Source of the DNA: Fagopyrum homotropicum
Lineage: Eukaryota; Streptophyta; Magnoliopsida; Caryophyllales; Polygonaceae
Length of the DNA stretch: 64,000 nt
NCBI GenBank assembly: GCA_033239125.1
Contig: BSWB01000001.1
Span: forward strand, 60,679,416-60,743,415
Direction of reading: 5' to 3'
The notes under the pieces were generated by a model. It did not search any database and was not told where the DNA came from. It saw only the letters and a list, made by a program, of their open reading frames with translations. Below are positions 43,537 through 55,479 of this stretch, one piece after another (position 1 is the stretch's first letter; each line of letters opens with the position of its first letter). The translations under genes and the position numbers were made by a program.

Positions 43537-43773
43537 GCCTACTACTGTGAAAAATTCTTGATGTGGTTTTTGTGAAAATACTTTTGGGTCTGTAATCGTT
43601 TTTAACTCTCGTGCATTGACTGTTTTCCTCCCTTGTTGAAAGACAAAGGGGGAGAAATGCATGATTCGACTTTCGATATTCTTCATTCTGCATTTTAGTT
43701 TGATTTTCATATGCATAACCAACAAATGCAGGTACGATAAAACATTTGTGTTGTCTTCCATCAAGGGGGAGAT
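43537..43773 (+). other. Copia 3' UTR with two polypurine tracts
   Basis: AAAGGGGGAGAAA at 43645-43657 and AAGGGGGAGA at 43763-43772, the latter touching the 3' LTR. Multiple polypurine tracts before the 3' LTR are a known sirevirus trait. Confidence 0.75.
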
Positions 43774-45016
43774 TGAATACTCCACCTTGTTTATAATGTT
43801 TTACAGGTGTTGATGATGGAAGATTTAACACAAATGTAGTAGTTTGATACACTAACAATGTATTGATTATATTCTCTAGATGCTTGGTTGGTTTTGAATT
43901 GAGTGTAGGAATTATCAAATGTTTCAAAGGCCTTGATATGGATGTCAAGGGCCTTGAACTATCACTCAAGGATACAAGGAAGATAGTGTTACAAAGGGAC
44001 GATCTCAAAGGCCTTGAAGTTATATAGTTGTACGAAACAAGGATTCAAAATGCAAAGAAGATTTTCCAGGAACGATTTGCTCAATAGAAAGATTTCAAGG
44101 AAGATCTTTTCAACCGAAGATTAGAGAATCTTTTCAGAAGATTTTATAAAACCGAAAAGCGTCAAGATTTATTCTCGTTCGGTTCAACAGAAAACTAGAT
44201 GATTAAGGAGCTGAGGAATCGACGTGTTTTCAGGAGTTGAAGATTTGCAACGTTTACCTTATCACAAAACAGGAAGCGATCTTCATGGAGAAGAAGATTC
44301 ATCTTCAAACCGTCATCTCTACAATAGCTAGAAGACCTCTCCATAGAAGAGTATAAATGAACATGATGATCGAAGAAGAAAAAATACATAAGCATATACC
44401 AAAACATCTTTACGTCTTGAAGCAACCTAAATATCTTCATTTGATTTGTTGTTTTTCTTTCTCTCATTTACACAAAATTTTTATCCCCTTAAAGAGAGAT
44501 AAAATACAAGAGCTCCATTGGAATATCTAAATTGTGTTGTAATAGAGTGTGTGTTACTCTGCGAAGTAACTAGGCTATTATAGCTAGGTGAGAGTTGGAG
44601 CTAGATCGTAGCGTTGGCTACAGTGAGAGAAGAAGGAAATTGCTTCTAGGTTGTATCTAGGACTCTTTGAAGCTGATAATAGACAGTTAGATCCTAAGGC
44701 TATACCCTGGGACGGAGAGTAGGTTATTTAGAGCCGAACCTCGTAAACATATCCTCAGTGTCAATCTTTTACATTCCGCACTATATCTCGCTATTGTGAC
44801 TAACTTTGTTTTGTAGAAGCACGAAGTCAAGGCCCTTGAAAGTTGTTTCAAAGCCATTGAAATCAAAGTTTCACAAAGAGCACAGATCGACATCAAGGCC
44901 TTTGAAAGGAGTTTCAAGGCCTTGAGATTTGGTTTGTGAAAAGTTTCCATACTCTATTCAACCCCCCCCCTTCTAGTGTATCTTTTTACTTATTTATTTC
45001 ACCTACCGGTTCTTCA
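43774..45016 (+). repeat. Copia 3' LTR (1243 bp)
   Basis: TGAATACTCC...GGTTCTTCA, matching the 5' LTR with scattered changes. TCAAGGCCTTGA at 44914-44925, TATAAAT at about 44352. Confidence 0.9.
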
Positions 45017-45021
45017 CTTGT
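45017..45021. other. Target-site duplication of copia element, right (CTTGT)
   Basis: Exact second copy of CTTGT. Confidence 0.9.
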
Positions 45022-45322
45022 GTAAGGTTAAAGAAGGACTGCTTAAGGTAATTCTTTGTTGAAGGTTTTTATCCATTACTCAAGGTTCTTTGCAAGTCTA
45101 AACAATAAGTCTTTTCTTCATATATGTTCATCAATTCCGTTCATTATTCATCTTCTTATCTTTCCATATCATCCATAATTCCGCATTTTGAGTTTTAATG
45201 AATCTCGTTATGTTCTTATACATCTCGCCTGAGATTTAACATTCTAACTGAAATTACTTTTTGTTGTCCATTCCGTCAACTTCAAGTCTTGAACGGGAAA
45301 CTACGGCATCAACCCCGCATCA
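45022..45322 (+). repeat. J LTR, 3' part
   Basis: Ends CCGCATCA, three bases before the primer site, like F (GCATCA). Contains ATCTCGCCTGAGAT at 45222-45235. The 5' part is left of the copia element. Confidence 0.6.
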
Positions 45323-45325
45323 AAG

Positions 45326-45340
45326 TGGTATAAAAGCTAA
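45326..45340 (+). other. J primer-binding site, tRNA-iMet type
   Basis: TGGTATAAAAGCTAA, against TGGTATCAGAGCCA: changed at C6, G8 and one later base, but in the right place after an LTR end. Confidence 0.65.
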
Positions 45341-46490
45341 TCGATTGAAGTTCATCTCAACCATACAACAAGGTTTGAGTATTTTTTTATTTGAGTATTC
45401 TTCTAGTCATATAAAAATCAAATCTTTTGATGTTGCTATTCTTTGTTAGATTATTTGAGTTTAACGTGCGTTGACTTGTGTATATTGGAGAAGAGAGATA
45501 CGCCATGTCCAAACACAAGCCAACCAACCCAAACTGTAATCTCGCATGTGCTCCAACAAAATCTCGCCCGTGACTTTGTGTTCAAGCCCAAGATTTTCTC
45601 GTTATTTGACAAAAAAGTTTCGTGATTTTCTCCTTAAGTCCAGCGAGGTCCATACTTGTAGTTGAAGTCAAAATTGAATATATCCAGCTGCATATCCAGA
45701 AAGGAAAGAGATTTTCAAGAAATCTTATCATTGAGATTTTTTCTAGCAAGTGAGTTCTTATCATATCTTTCAAATCCTAACCGAATATCTTTTGTTCAAA
45801 TTTCTTTCTATCTGCAACAATCCTATATTATTGATTTACTCATCCCTTAGCTCCACAAGAAAGCCAGAAAATAACAAATTTTCCTACCTTCTTTTAACAT
45901 CGTTTCAAGTCCTCATTTACCCTAAAGTTTGAGAACAACATTTTAAGTTAGTTTTGTTGCGATCCAACTGAGAAGGGATCAAGGCAAAAAGGGAGGAGTA
46001 TATACTAGAGAATATGCAATTATTGTCGTCGACAGTTGACGAATCAACAATCTAGACCCTAAGACAGAAAACTCGCCCGAGATCTGAGTAATTTACCCGA
46101 GATTCCGTTCTTTCGAGATTAAACCTACCTAGTTATTTCTCTCGCTAATTGCAGAAGTTCAAGGTACGTAAAAACTCCCTTCTTAATCTCTTGTGTTCCT
46201 ATTGTTTGCCTCTTTCTACTCTAAATAGATCGAGTCAATTCTTAAGGTGTGTTAGTTAATATCTATACTTTCTATCATACTAGTTGTGTATACTTGCAAT
46301 ATTCTTTCCACCTTGTATTCATTGTATTAAGAGACTTCCAACACAAAAACCTTTCTTCCGAACCAAGTAGATTTCTAGTCATCCAAGGGGTTCTAGTGAA
46401 TTTCAGGAATTCGAGGAATTCGAGGAAGAGGGTGAACCAAGACCCCCTCCAGGGTGAAGAAAGCATGTAGACATAACCATCACCCTAGGA
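45341..46490 (+). other. J leader
   Basis: About 1.1 kb without coding signal, the same length as the F leader. It holds ATCTCGCCCG-type motifs near 45540, 45565 and 46071-46083 (ACTCGCCCGAGAT) and a worn copy at 46105. Confidence 0.6.
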
Positions 46491-47340
46491 GAAATTGCGA
46501 CTTTGAACCTTATGGGAATCCCCATGATCATGATAAAATTGACAAAGTGAAGGTAAAGATTCGGAGTTTTAAAGGAAAGTGCAATCCGGATGTATACTTG
46601 GAATGGGAGACTAAAATTTAACAAATTTGGTGTTGCCATAATTCTAGTGAAAGAAGGATGATCCAACTTGTTGAGTTGGAATTCCAACGATGTGCCTTAG
46701 AGTGGTGGGATCATCTTGTCAAAGAAAGGCAAAGAACGCTAGATCCGGACATCAACACTTGGGAACAAATGAAAGCACTAATAAGAGCTAGATTTGTGCC
46801 TCCACATCATGCTAGAGAATTGAGACAAAGGTTGGAGAACCTCAAGCAAGGTTGCATGACTGCAGAATAAGTGTATACATTAATGTAAATTGAAATGGTG
46901 AAAACCAATGTCATAGAGGATGAGGAGACAACAATGGCTCGCTATTTACGTATTTTACATCAATCTCTAACAAATGAAATTGAATTATATTCTTAAAATA
47001 ACATGAAAAGTTTGCTGCACTTGGCCATAAAAACTAAAAAGAAGTTCAAAGAAAGGAACCAAGCAGCAAGTTCATATAAATTATAGAAATCTCGGCCCAA
47101 CAGCAACAATCTCGCCCAAGATCGTGACCAAGATTTCTAGAAATAGCTGAAATCCCGATTCAGCAAGTCCAAAAGTTTCGACACACTCTCGCCCTTTGAA
47201 TGAGCCTTCAAAGGATAATCAAAGAAGCACTTCTAACTTAAATTTACGTTCTAAAGATATTGTATGCTTTAAATTGTCAAGGTAGAGGTCATTATATGAG
47301 AGATTATCCTAATAAAAGGGTATTATTTATAAGTCAACAA
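46491..47340 (+). pseudogene. gag: J gag
   Basis: KIRSFKGKCNPDVYLEWETK in one frame, a stop, then VELEFQRCALEWWDHLVKER and INTWEQMKALIRARFVPPHH, the Retrotrans_gag core (46658-46870). More stops follow. The zinc knuckle is worn (ALNCQGRGHYMRDYPNKR, about 47265-47320): the first and last Cys are lost. Motifs of the CTCGGCC family lie between core and knuckle (47089, 47125). Confidence 0.75.
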
Positions 47341-48314
47341 GGATCATTTGAGAGTGACGAAGAGCATGAGAATGATTATAAACACCTTCATGCATTACAT
47401 AAACATGATAATGATAGTAAAGAAGGCATTGAGTTTGAGCCTATTGAGTCTTTGATTGCTAGCCGAACATTGCATGTTAACATAGCCTCATGTGAAGATA
47501 ATCAAAGGGAGAATTTTTTTTCATACTAGATTTCTTGTTAAAGTAAAGGTGTACAATATGATTATTGATGGTGGTCGTTGTTGCAATATTTCTAGTGTTA
47601 AATTGATAGATAAATTGCACATTACTACATTTTATCACCCTATACCTTATAAGCTACATTGGATGAATGATTGTGGTGAATTAAAGGTTAATGGGCAAGC
47701 TCATGTTACCATTACTTTAGGTAACTAAGAAGATACCATTACTTGTGATGTTGTGCCCATGCAAGCATGGCATATTTTGTTAGGATGTCCATGACAATAT
47801 GATAGACAAGTCAAGCATGATGGATATACCAATAGATATTCTTTTGCGTACAAGGGTCAAACGTTAACATTAAACCTATGATACCTTTACAGATTGCGGA
47901 AAGCTATGAGAAAAAAAAAAGGACAAACGCAACGTCAACAAAGAAAAGGAACAAAAAACACACACCATAGAAGAAATCTCGGCCAAAGACACGAAATCTC
48001 ACCTGAGAAATACAGAATCTCGCCCTAGTACAGAAGATTCTCATTCTACTGACAGACCCCGTTCCAATTCAACAAAATCTCGGCCTAGTAATGACATCTC
48101 GCTCCGGATTACAACTGAGGTTCCTTCTACTGAGACTAATTGAGTTCTTTTAGCATCTAGAAAGGAGTTTACTGATAATTATATTCCTTTAAATACTATT
48201 CTTATGAGTCTTTGTAAAAGCCTTGTGACTTTGAGTGTTGAAGTTAAGTCTACCTTACCCAAAACAATCTTACATCTTTTGGATGAGTTTTGTGATGTAT
48301 TTCCAAATGATATT
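47341..48314 (+). pseudogene. pol: J protease, spacer and RT entry
   Basis: Protease with VYNMIIDGGRCCNISSVKLI (about 47550), VTITLGN, and after a stop PMQAWHILLGCP, the second protease block. A lysine-rich spacer follows with four CTCGG/CTCGCC-type motifs (47977-48100). STLPKTILHLLDEFCDVFPN then leads into RT, where L cuts it. Several stops. Confidence 0.7.
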
Positions 48315-49970
48315 TGTAATACCCCGAATCTGCAGGACTCGGGATGCTACTGGCGGAGACCTCACAATGGGTCCCGACCCTTAGCTTGACATAAAATTTC
48401 ACCGGATCATTCCAACATGGCACAAATAAAGGAAAATACCGAAATCGTTTTATAGAAATGCAAACAATCTTGAAAAGAAAGATACAACTTGGAAACTCAG
48501 CCGAGTCCTCAAAACAACACAACCCCAAAACATAAATCCATAAGGTATTACATAATCCAAAAACGACATCAACACATAACCATCCCCGTCCTATAATGTA
48601 CAGACACCCCGGTTGTCCACCCCTCCACTTCACTCGGTGGCATCCTTATCCTGCAAGGCATTTACAACAATATCGGTATAAAACCATTACCAAGCTAGAA
48701 GCCCTCGGGCTTCTAGTCTCTCAAAACCTTTATGAGGTCAAAACCCTAGCATGCTAGGTTCAACTCCTAATCACGAAGATCATCCTATGATCATACTACA
48801 AACATCACAACTATGTTTGTAAACCATCTAACAACGACAAACGGTTCAATGCCACTACTTTGCATTCTCTCTAAGTTATGCTAGATCCAACCTAGCATGA
48901 TATTAATACTAAACATAAATAGATCGAGGGAAAAGATACTCACACGATGTCAAAAGATGGAAGACGATCTATGGATGTCGAGTTGGACTTGTTAGGTCTT
49001 TATCGGGACGCTTCCGAACCTAACACCAAAATTACACAAATTTAGCTCGTACGCTAAATTTGATCTGAATATATAACATACATAAAACTTAAGATAAGCT
49101 CGATTTCGATTTCCCACGTTAAAACTCGCGAAATCCTTCTTGGGCAAAATATGGGAATTTAGCAACTTGGTTATAACCGAAATTACAACTTGAACAGTAA
49201 ATCCGAATTAATCCAATCAAGGCATAAAACACCGTGTAATCAAATACAAGACAATAACTCGAGGTAAAGCCCAATTTTAAAATCCGTAAATATATTTTCC
49301 GGGCAACCTATACGACATCATAAATAAAAGGTAAAACTCGTTTTCAAAACCAAGGACGAAACAAAACCGCTAAACCATTTTCCGGGGTAAAATATACAAT
49401 CTTGTAATTGTGGGCCATAAACCGTAAATAAACCTTGGGCTATTTCCCAAAAATTTTACAACCGAGGGCATAATGTCGCATTCTAAAAATATGGGTTCAA
49501 AACTACAATATCACAATCTGGGCATATTTAGTAATTAATTATTGCAGGGGCATATTTGAAAACATCCAAAACTGTGGGCACAAATTGCAAGTGAAAAGTA
49601 TGGGGTATAAACTGTAATTAAACATAAACCAAGAGGGGCCCGATTTAATTAAAAGAAAAGGGTTCATTTAACCCTTTGCAAGCTTTGCCGCTCACGCAGG
49701 AAAGGAGGAACATAGGGGATGGTGGCGGCATTGGTGGCCCTCCGGTGGGCTTCAAAGGTGGCTCTGATGGCCTTTCTTCCGACGGCAACAAACGCGAGCT
49801 CTCCGGCGGTGGCAGACGGCAGAGCTCCCTTATGTTCTCTGGGGTGGTCTCCTCTCTGACTACTCTCTCAGGCCTTTGTTCTTTGGCGACTCACAACAAA
49901 AGAGAAGGGGAGCAAGAGGCGGCGGTGCTTGCTGATGCGGCTAAGGCTCGCTGCAGAGGAGAAAGGCAGT
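48315..49970 (-). repeat. LTR fragment L, related to LARD LTR
   Basis: At the left it begins TGTAATACCCCGAATCTGC and GGACCTCACAATGGGTCCCG-like sequence, the same LTR terminus as in the LARD (52553, 59528), but diverged. Its right part is a GC-rich stretch (49676-49970). The other terminus is missing: it joins K pol directly near 49970. So it is a truncated LTR on the minus strand. The open frame over the GC-rich part (49676-49975) has no recognised product. Confidence 0.65.
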
Positions 49971-51318
49971 GTTGAGGAGGGAATGGCCATAAGCCATCTA
50001 TTAAACGTAAAAGGAGATTGAACTTGATAATGAACGAGGTAGTGAAATAAGAGATCCTAAAATTGCTAGAAGCGGGAATTATTTTCCCGATTTCGGATAG
50101 TAAGTGGGTTAGTCTTGTACATGTAGTGCCTAAGAAGTGTGGTATGACCATAGTGGCTAATGAGAACAATGAACTTATCCCGACTAGGACGGTAACTGGT
50201 TAGAGAATGTGTATTGACTATAGGAAACTTAATGTGGCCTCTAGGAAAGATCATTTCCCTCTCACCTTTATTAACCAAATGTTAGAAAGGTTTGCTCAAC
50301 ATTCTCACTTTTGTTACCTTGACGGTTATAGCGGGTTTTTCTAAATTCCAATTCACCCGGATGAACAAGAAAAAACTACATTCACTTGTCCATGGGGAAC
50401 ATATGCATATAGGAGAATGCCATTTGGGTTGTGTAATGCACCCGCCACCTTTCAAATATGTATGATGGACATTTTTTCTGAATATATTGAGAATACTATG
50501 GAAGTGTTTATGGATGATTTCTCGGTTTATGGTTCTTCATTTGATCATTGTCTTGCTAACTTATCTTTGGTGTTGTAGAGATGTGAGAAAACTAACCTTG
50601 TGTTAATTTGGGAGAAATGCCATTTCGTGGTTAGTGAAGGTATAGTGTTGGGACATTTGGTTTCCCACCGAGGCATTGAGGTTGATAGAGCTAAAATCGA
50701 GACAATAGAGAAGTTGTCACCACCTAACTCGGTGAAAGGGGTAAGGAGTTTCTTGAGGCATGCCGATTTTTACCGGAGGTTCATTAAAGATTTCTACAAA
50801 ATTTCTAAGCCTCTCAATAACCTATTAATGAAAGATGTTGAGTTTGTTTTCTCAAAGGTTTTCCTTGAAGCTTTTTGTAGGTTGAAGGATGCTTTGATCA
50901 CCGCCCCGATAATGCAACCTCCGGATTGGAGCATACCGTTCAAGGTAATGTGTAATGCAAGTGACGTGGTTGTTGGGGCCTTGCTAGGACAAAGGAAGGA
51001 TTGGCTTACACATTCCATCTACTATGCTAGCAAGACGCTAGGAGGCCCAACTCAATTATGACACCACCGAGAAGGAGTTGCTAGCGGTGGTATCTAGTAG
51101 GATTGGCTTACACATTCCATTTACTATCCTTCGAGAAGTTCCGCTCATATCTAGTAGGATCCAAGGTGATTGTGTACACAGATCATGTTTCCATTCGTTA
51201 TCTCCTCACAAAGAAGGATGTCAAACCTCGTCTAATTCGGTGGATCCTTCTCTTCCAAAAATCCGACTTGGAGATTCAAGACAAGAAAGGGTCCTAAAAC
51301 TATGTAGTGGATCACCTA
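49971..51318 (+). pseudogene. pol: K pol: reverse transcriptase and RNase H
   Basis: Starts at NGHKPSIKRKRRLNL, the pre-RT block of Athila (C has DNHKPSL). RT blocks: EVVK-stop-EILKLLEAGIIFP, VSLVHVVPKKCGM, RMCIDYRKLNVASRKDHFPL, then stops, MPFGLCNAPATFQICMMD, active site VFMDDFSVYGSS, WEKCHFVVSEGIVLGH, SVKGVRSFLRHADFYRRF. RNase H: VMCNASDVVVGALLGQRK with Asp changed to Asn, then an insertion near 51090-51128, and FRSYLVGSKVIVYTDH, RYLLTKKDVKPRLIRWIL. Several stops replace Gln codons. Confidence 0.85.
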
Positions 51319-52552
51319 AGTAGGCTTCCTCCATTGGAGAATGAGAAAGATGATATCCCGATTGATGATTCATTCCGGGATGAGCAATTGCAAGTGATGG
51401 AGGAATGTCTTTTTCAAGTGTCTTGAGGGAGAGACCCATGGTTTGTGGATAAAGTGAACTATTTAGTTTGTGAAGAGGTGCCTCCGGGTTTGTCCTTTGC
51501 TCAAAGAAAAAAGTTTTTCAAGGACGTGAGGCACTATTTTTGGAGCCAACCTCAATTGTTCAAGAGAGGACCGGATGGAGTCTTCCGATAATGTATTCTG
51601 GAATACGAGATGGAGAGCGTGATCCGACATTACCATCTCTACCATGTGGAGGACTCTCTAGCTCACACAAAACGTGTGCCAAGGTATTACAATCGGGATT
51701 TTAATGGCTTAACTTGTTTCATGATGTGTAGAATTTTGTTTTGGCATGTGACACTTTTCAAAGAACGGGTAACATTTGAAGAAGGAACGAGATGCCATTG
51801 AACAATATTCAAGAGGTGGAAATATTTGATGTTTGGGGCGTGGACTTCATGGGTCCATTCCCCTCTTCATGTGAAAACCTCTACATCCTCTTGGCGGCGG
51901 ACTATGTATCTAGGTGGGTGGAAGCAATTGCCTCTCCCACGAATGACGCCAAGGTAGTGGTGTGGTTCTTAAACCGAGTGATCTTTCCAATGTTTAAAAC
52001 ACCGAGGATTATTATAATTGATGGAGGAAAGCACTTCACCTCAAGGAACTTGGGAGCATTGTTGGCCAAGTATGGGGTGACTCCCAAGGTGGCCACACCT
52101 TTCCACCCCCAAAAAAGTGGGAAAGTTGAGATCTCCAACCGGGAGATCAAGGAGATATTAGAGAAGACAGTTTCACGAACGAGAAAGGATTGGGTCATGA
52201 GGCTCGATGATGCATTGTGGGCATATAGAATCGCCTTCAAAACGCCAACTTGAACAACGCCTACAAGTTGATTTATGGCAACTCTTGCCACCTCCCGGTC
52301 GAAATGGAACATAAAGCGTTTCGGGACATTAAATGGCTACACTTTGACATCAAGTATGCCGGTGAGAAGCGGATACTTGACATAAATGCACTTGAGGAGC
52401 TCCGACTCGATGCTTCCGAGAATGCCCGAATATACAACGAAAGAACTAAGTGTTGGCATGACAAGCGCCTCATCCCGAAGGAGTTGAGTGAAGAAGACTT
52501 GTCCTTCTCTTCAACTCAAGGTTGCAGTTCTTTTCCAGAAAGCTAAAGTCGA
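51319..52552 (+). pseudogene. pol: K pol: integrase up to the LARD insertion
   Basis: DHLSRLPPLENEKDDIP ends RNase H. The zinc-binding part is broken (about 51440-51790). The catalytic core is open from 51792 to 52253: FDVWGVDFMGPFPSSCEN, IIIDGGKHFTSRN, HPQKSGKVEISNREIKEIL, giving all three of D, D and E. Then in the next frame YGNSCHLPVEMEHKAF and CWHDKRLIPKELSEED, the end region. The LARD lies at 52553, and the rest of the domain is at 62831-62993. Confidence 0.85.
52548..52552. other. Target-site duplication of LARD, left (GTCGA)
   Basis: GTCGA before the LARD, repeated exactly at 62831-62835. Confidence 0.95.
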
Positions 52553-53804
52553 TGTAACACCCCAAATTCTGAGAACTCGGGAAGTTACTAGTTAGGACCT
52601 CACAATGGGTCCCGACCTTAGTTTGACAACAATTTAACTTGGATCTTACAACAAGGGACAAAAGTATTTAAAACATTTGAAAACTTTAAACAATATATAC
52701 ATGAAGAATATGTATCAGCCTTACAAACCAAAGGTACCAAAACGACACATAAGAAGAACAGAAGACATCCCGTCCCCAACTAAATAAGTACGTGGACCCG
52801 GCTGACCATTCCCTCTGGATCTCTCTACAACTGTTTTAACCTGCAAGACATCTACAAGCGGTATAAAACCGTTAGCTAACATTCTATGCATAAGTATAAA
52901 GGTAAAAGCACAAACACACAACATACACAATCAACATGCAACACTCAATCCCTTTATTTTCTTTAATTAGGTGATATGTTATTACTAATGATACTTATTT
53001 TGTGATACGAGGGATTCCCAAACCTCACCCCTATCCCCGTTTACCAACGCGGAATGGTACTAATGCATCTGACCGTCTACCGGACTGGGCTGGTCGCAGG
53101 GAACCTCCTAGACTCTCGCAAGAGCTAGGCAGATGATGTCACGACCCGTTATCATACACTTGGGTCAATTACGTAAATAATAAAGTCGGCCTAATCCGGT
53201 TTCGTTGTTTATCATAACTAACAAACACCACTCATACACATTACACTCATACAAGAAGCCAGCTAAGTAAGTCCGTTGACTTACCTGAATCAGATTTCGA
53301 CTCCTAATTCGCAAATCGATCTGTACAGTAGGAATTCAGTGGCCTGTTAAAGGAGGCAAGTGTGTCAGCACACTTTCTGGGTGGGTAGAAGTCTAAGACT
53401 TCTAAGATAGTAGGTCTTAATAGAACGGAATTGATTACATTATTAATTTATGGTAAAATGACTATTTTACCCTTGGTCTCAAAACTTCCAAAAATTCCCT
53501 AATTCATGCCTAAACTCTTATTTGAAGCTAAAGAGTCATATTCTAACTCCTAAAGATGAGTTTGGTTACAAACTGCAATTTACCCATTTCCCTATTTTCG
53601 GAAAGATAGTTAAGGTCTAACTTTGACTTCAAATATAAAATTCGAATAATCTTATAAAAATTCCGAAATAATTCCCTAGATCATCTATGATATCTCATCT
53701 ACTCATTGGAGTATGAATTTCTTAAAACTGTTCAACCTCACTTCTACAAAAATTTCTAAAATTTGTTACAACACTTAACAAACAGTATATAGTCTTAACT
53801 TTGA

Positions 53805-54310
53805 AAAATCATAACTCCTAAACTACTCGCTGGATTTATCCCAAACTTTGATACGTTCTACTATAAAATCTTATCTATAATATATCAAAAATTCAGCCGC
53901 AAAGGAGATCAAAATCATATTTAAAACTATCTCACAAAACCGAATTTCAGCACAACAGAAAAACTGTTTACGACTTCATCTTTGAGAAATCATAAATCCC
54001 AAACCACTCGCTGGATGCCTCTCAAATTTTAATATGTTCTACAACAATATTTCAACTATATAATATCCAAAATTCAAGCCCAACGGAGATTAAGTGCTTA
54101 TTCAAAACCATCTCACAAAACAGCATCACTTGTTTTCCCCAACACTCAGCACATATATACAAACTTCATGAGGAGTCCACTTTGCAACATCATAACTCTC
54201 AAACCGTAACTCCGATTCTCCCCAAATTTTAGTATGATCTAATATATACTACTGACTACAACATATCCAAAATTCAAAAATAAGGAGGTGTCTAACATAC
54301 CCAAATCTGG
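53805..54310 (-). repeat. Three diverged 180-200 bp repeats in LARD LTR
   Basis: Shared landmarks on plus: CATAACTCCTAAACTACTCG (53808), CATAAATCCCAAACCACTCG (53990), CATAACTCTCAAACCGTAAC (54190). Each is followed by CCAAA or TCAAA, TTTTA/GATA, and TCCAAAATTCA-like sequence. The same array is in the right LTR (60785-61270). Confidence 0.75.
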
Positions 54311-55075
54311 ACTCGAAAATGCCTACTTATCACTTCATGAAAACTTCGGAAAACAACATGCATCTTTACTGCTCCTCTATGGGTATTCTAGGTAGATTTA
54401 GGAGACATAAAAGGTACTCATTAGGCATGAATTACATGGACTGAAGTGTAAGCAAGAGAAAGGTATCAACCTACTTCATGTAAGCTTAAGGGCACAACTA
54501 CTCCCCCTACCTTCAAGTACATATATTTGCAACAGAAGAGGCAAAAGGATGGCTTACTTCGGCTGCACTAGGGAGGACAGACTTTGCTGGCGATTGCAGT
54601 CCTTAACGCCGGAAACCGGAGGGCGCAGAAGGGAGCTTGACTCTCGATTTCGACCCAGACAGGAGGAGGTTCCTTGATTTCGGCCGTCACTGTAGGGGCC
54701 ATTGTAGTTACTAGATCGAATACAAAGGATAGGTATAGAAGGGAACTGAGTCCCTACCTGGAGTGTTCGAATGAGAGGCATTTAGGAGTGTCCTCTGTCT
54801 TGTTGGAGTTACAGATGAGGGGGAAAGGTTGCTGCCTCGGCTGTAGGGTCCGCACTGTGCGTCTAGGCCAAGAGGGGAGGAGTTTCATGGAAGGAAAGAT
54901 ATAGACGGATCACCTGCTGAAGAGGCCACTAGGTCGTATGCAGATCTGGAAGGTCGGGTGTCATCACTGATGCAGGAGATGGATCAAGAAGCGTCTGGCC
55001 TTGATGGCCGCCTGCTATGGAGGAGAGTCGGGTACGTGTTCACGTGTAGAATCTTGCTGTAACATTTTTGCTGGC

Positions 55076-55187
55076 AGGTCGAAGGGAAGGCGAGGCGTGC
55101 AAGCTGCTGCTACGTCTGTGCTGGGAGGTCGAACGGATGACGAGCCGTGTAAGCTGCTGCTACGTCTGTGCTGGGAGGTCGAAGGGA
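55076..55187 (-). repeat. 50-bp tandem repeat in LARD LTR
   Basis: Two full units (55076-55125, 55126-55175) and the start of a third. Unit landmarks: AGGTCGAA, AAGCTGCTGCTACGTCTG, TGCTGGG. Also at 62054-62165 in the right LTR. Confidence 0.9.
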
Positions 55188-55479
55188 TCTTGGGAGTTGG
55201 GGCGATGCATCTGGACGTATAGGAAGGCAGGCGTGGGGCTGTGGAGGATTGGTGCCGATTGGTGTTCCTTGGCGTGCAGGAGTTTACAAGCCAGCTAGGG
55301 CAATTCACGTCCCTCACAGATGGGCTGGGCAGAAGTACGTAGATGGGCTGGAGCAAAGAGGTGCAAGGGAGAGATGAAATAAAAGAGGAAGGGAGTGGGC
55401 TGAAAACATAGGCAAAAAGTTGGGCTGAAGCAAGGTAGGAAAGAATGGGCTGAATAGTTTGTCAAAAACATGTCAAAAC

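Larger units (their letters stand above)
35670..45016 (+). mobile_element. Ty1/copia element, SIRE/Maximus type, full length
   Basis: 9347 bases with two LTRs (35670-36925 and 43774-45016) and an exact CTTGT target duplication. Domain order is gag, protease, integrase, RT, RNase H, which is the copia order. A further ORF follows pol, as in sireviruses. A tRNA-iMet-like primer site and two polypurine tracts are present. Coding regions are broken by stops, frameshifts and an integrase deletion. Confidence 0.9.
45022..48314 (+). mobile_element. Element J: CRM-like Ty3/gypsy, 5' half
   Basis: End of an LTR (to 45322), an iMet primer site, a leader, gag, protease and the entry to RT, all plus strand and badly decayed. 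The LTR is split by the copia element. The RT is cut at 48315 by LTR L. Style of gag and pre-RT (LLDEFCDVFPNDI) is close to F. Confidence 0.7.

Noticed and set aside
43424..44008. 194-codon minus-strand ORF across the copia 3' end and LTR
   Set aside because: Runs over the polypurine tracts and LTR start and is antisense to the element; a related short frame occurs in the 5' LTR only because the LTRs match.
49676..49975. Plus-strand ORF in L as a host gene exon
   Set aside because: Gly/Arg-rich with no recognised domain; it lies in a truncated LTR and ends at the join with K.
55076..55187. CRISPR-like array
   Set aside because: Head-to-tail 50-base repeats without spacers in a plant LTR.
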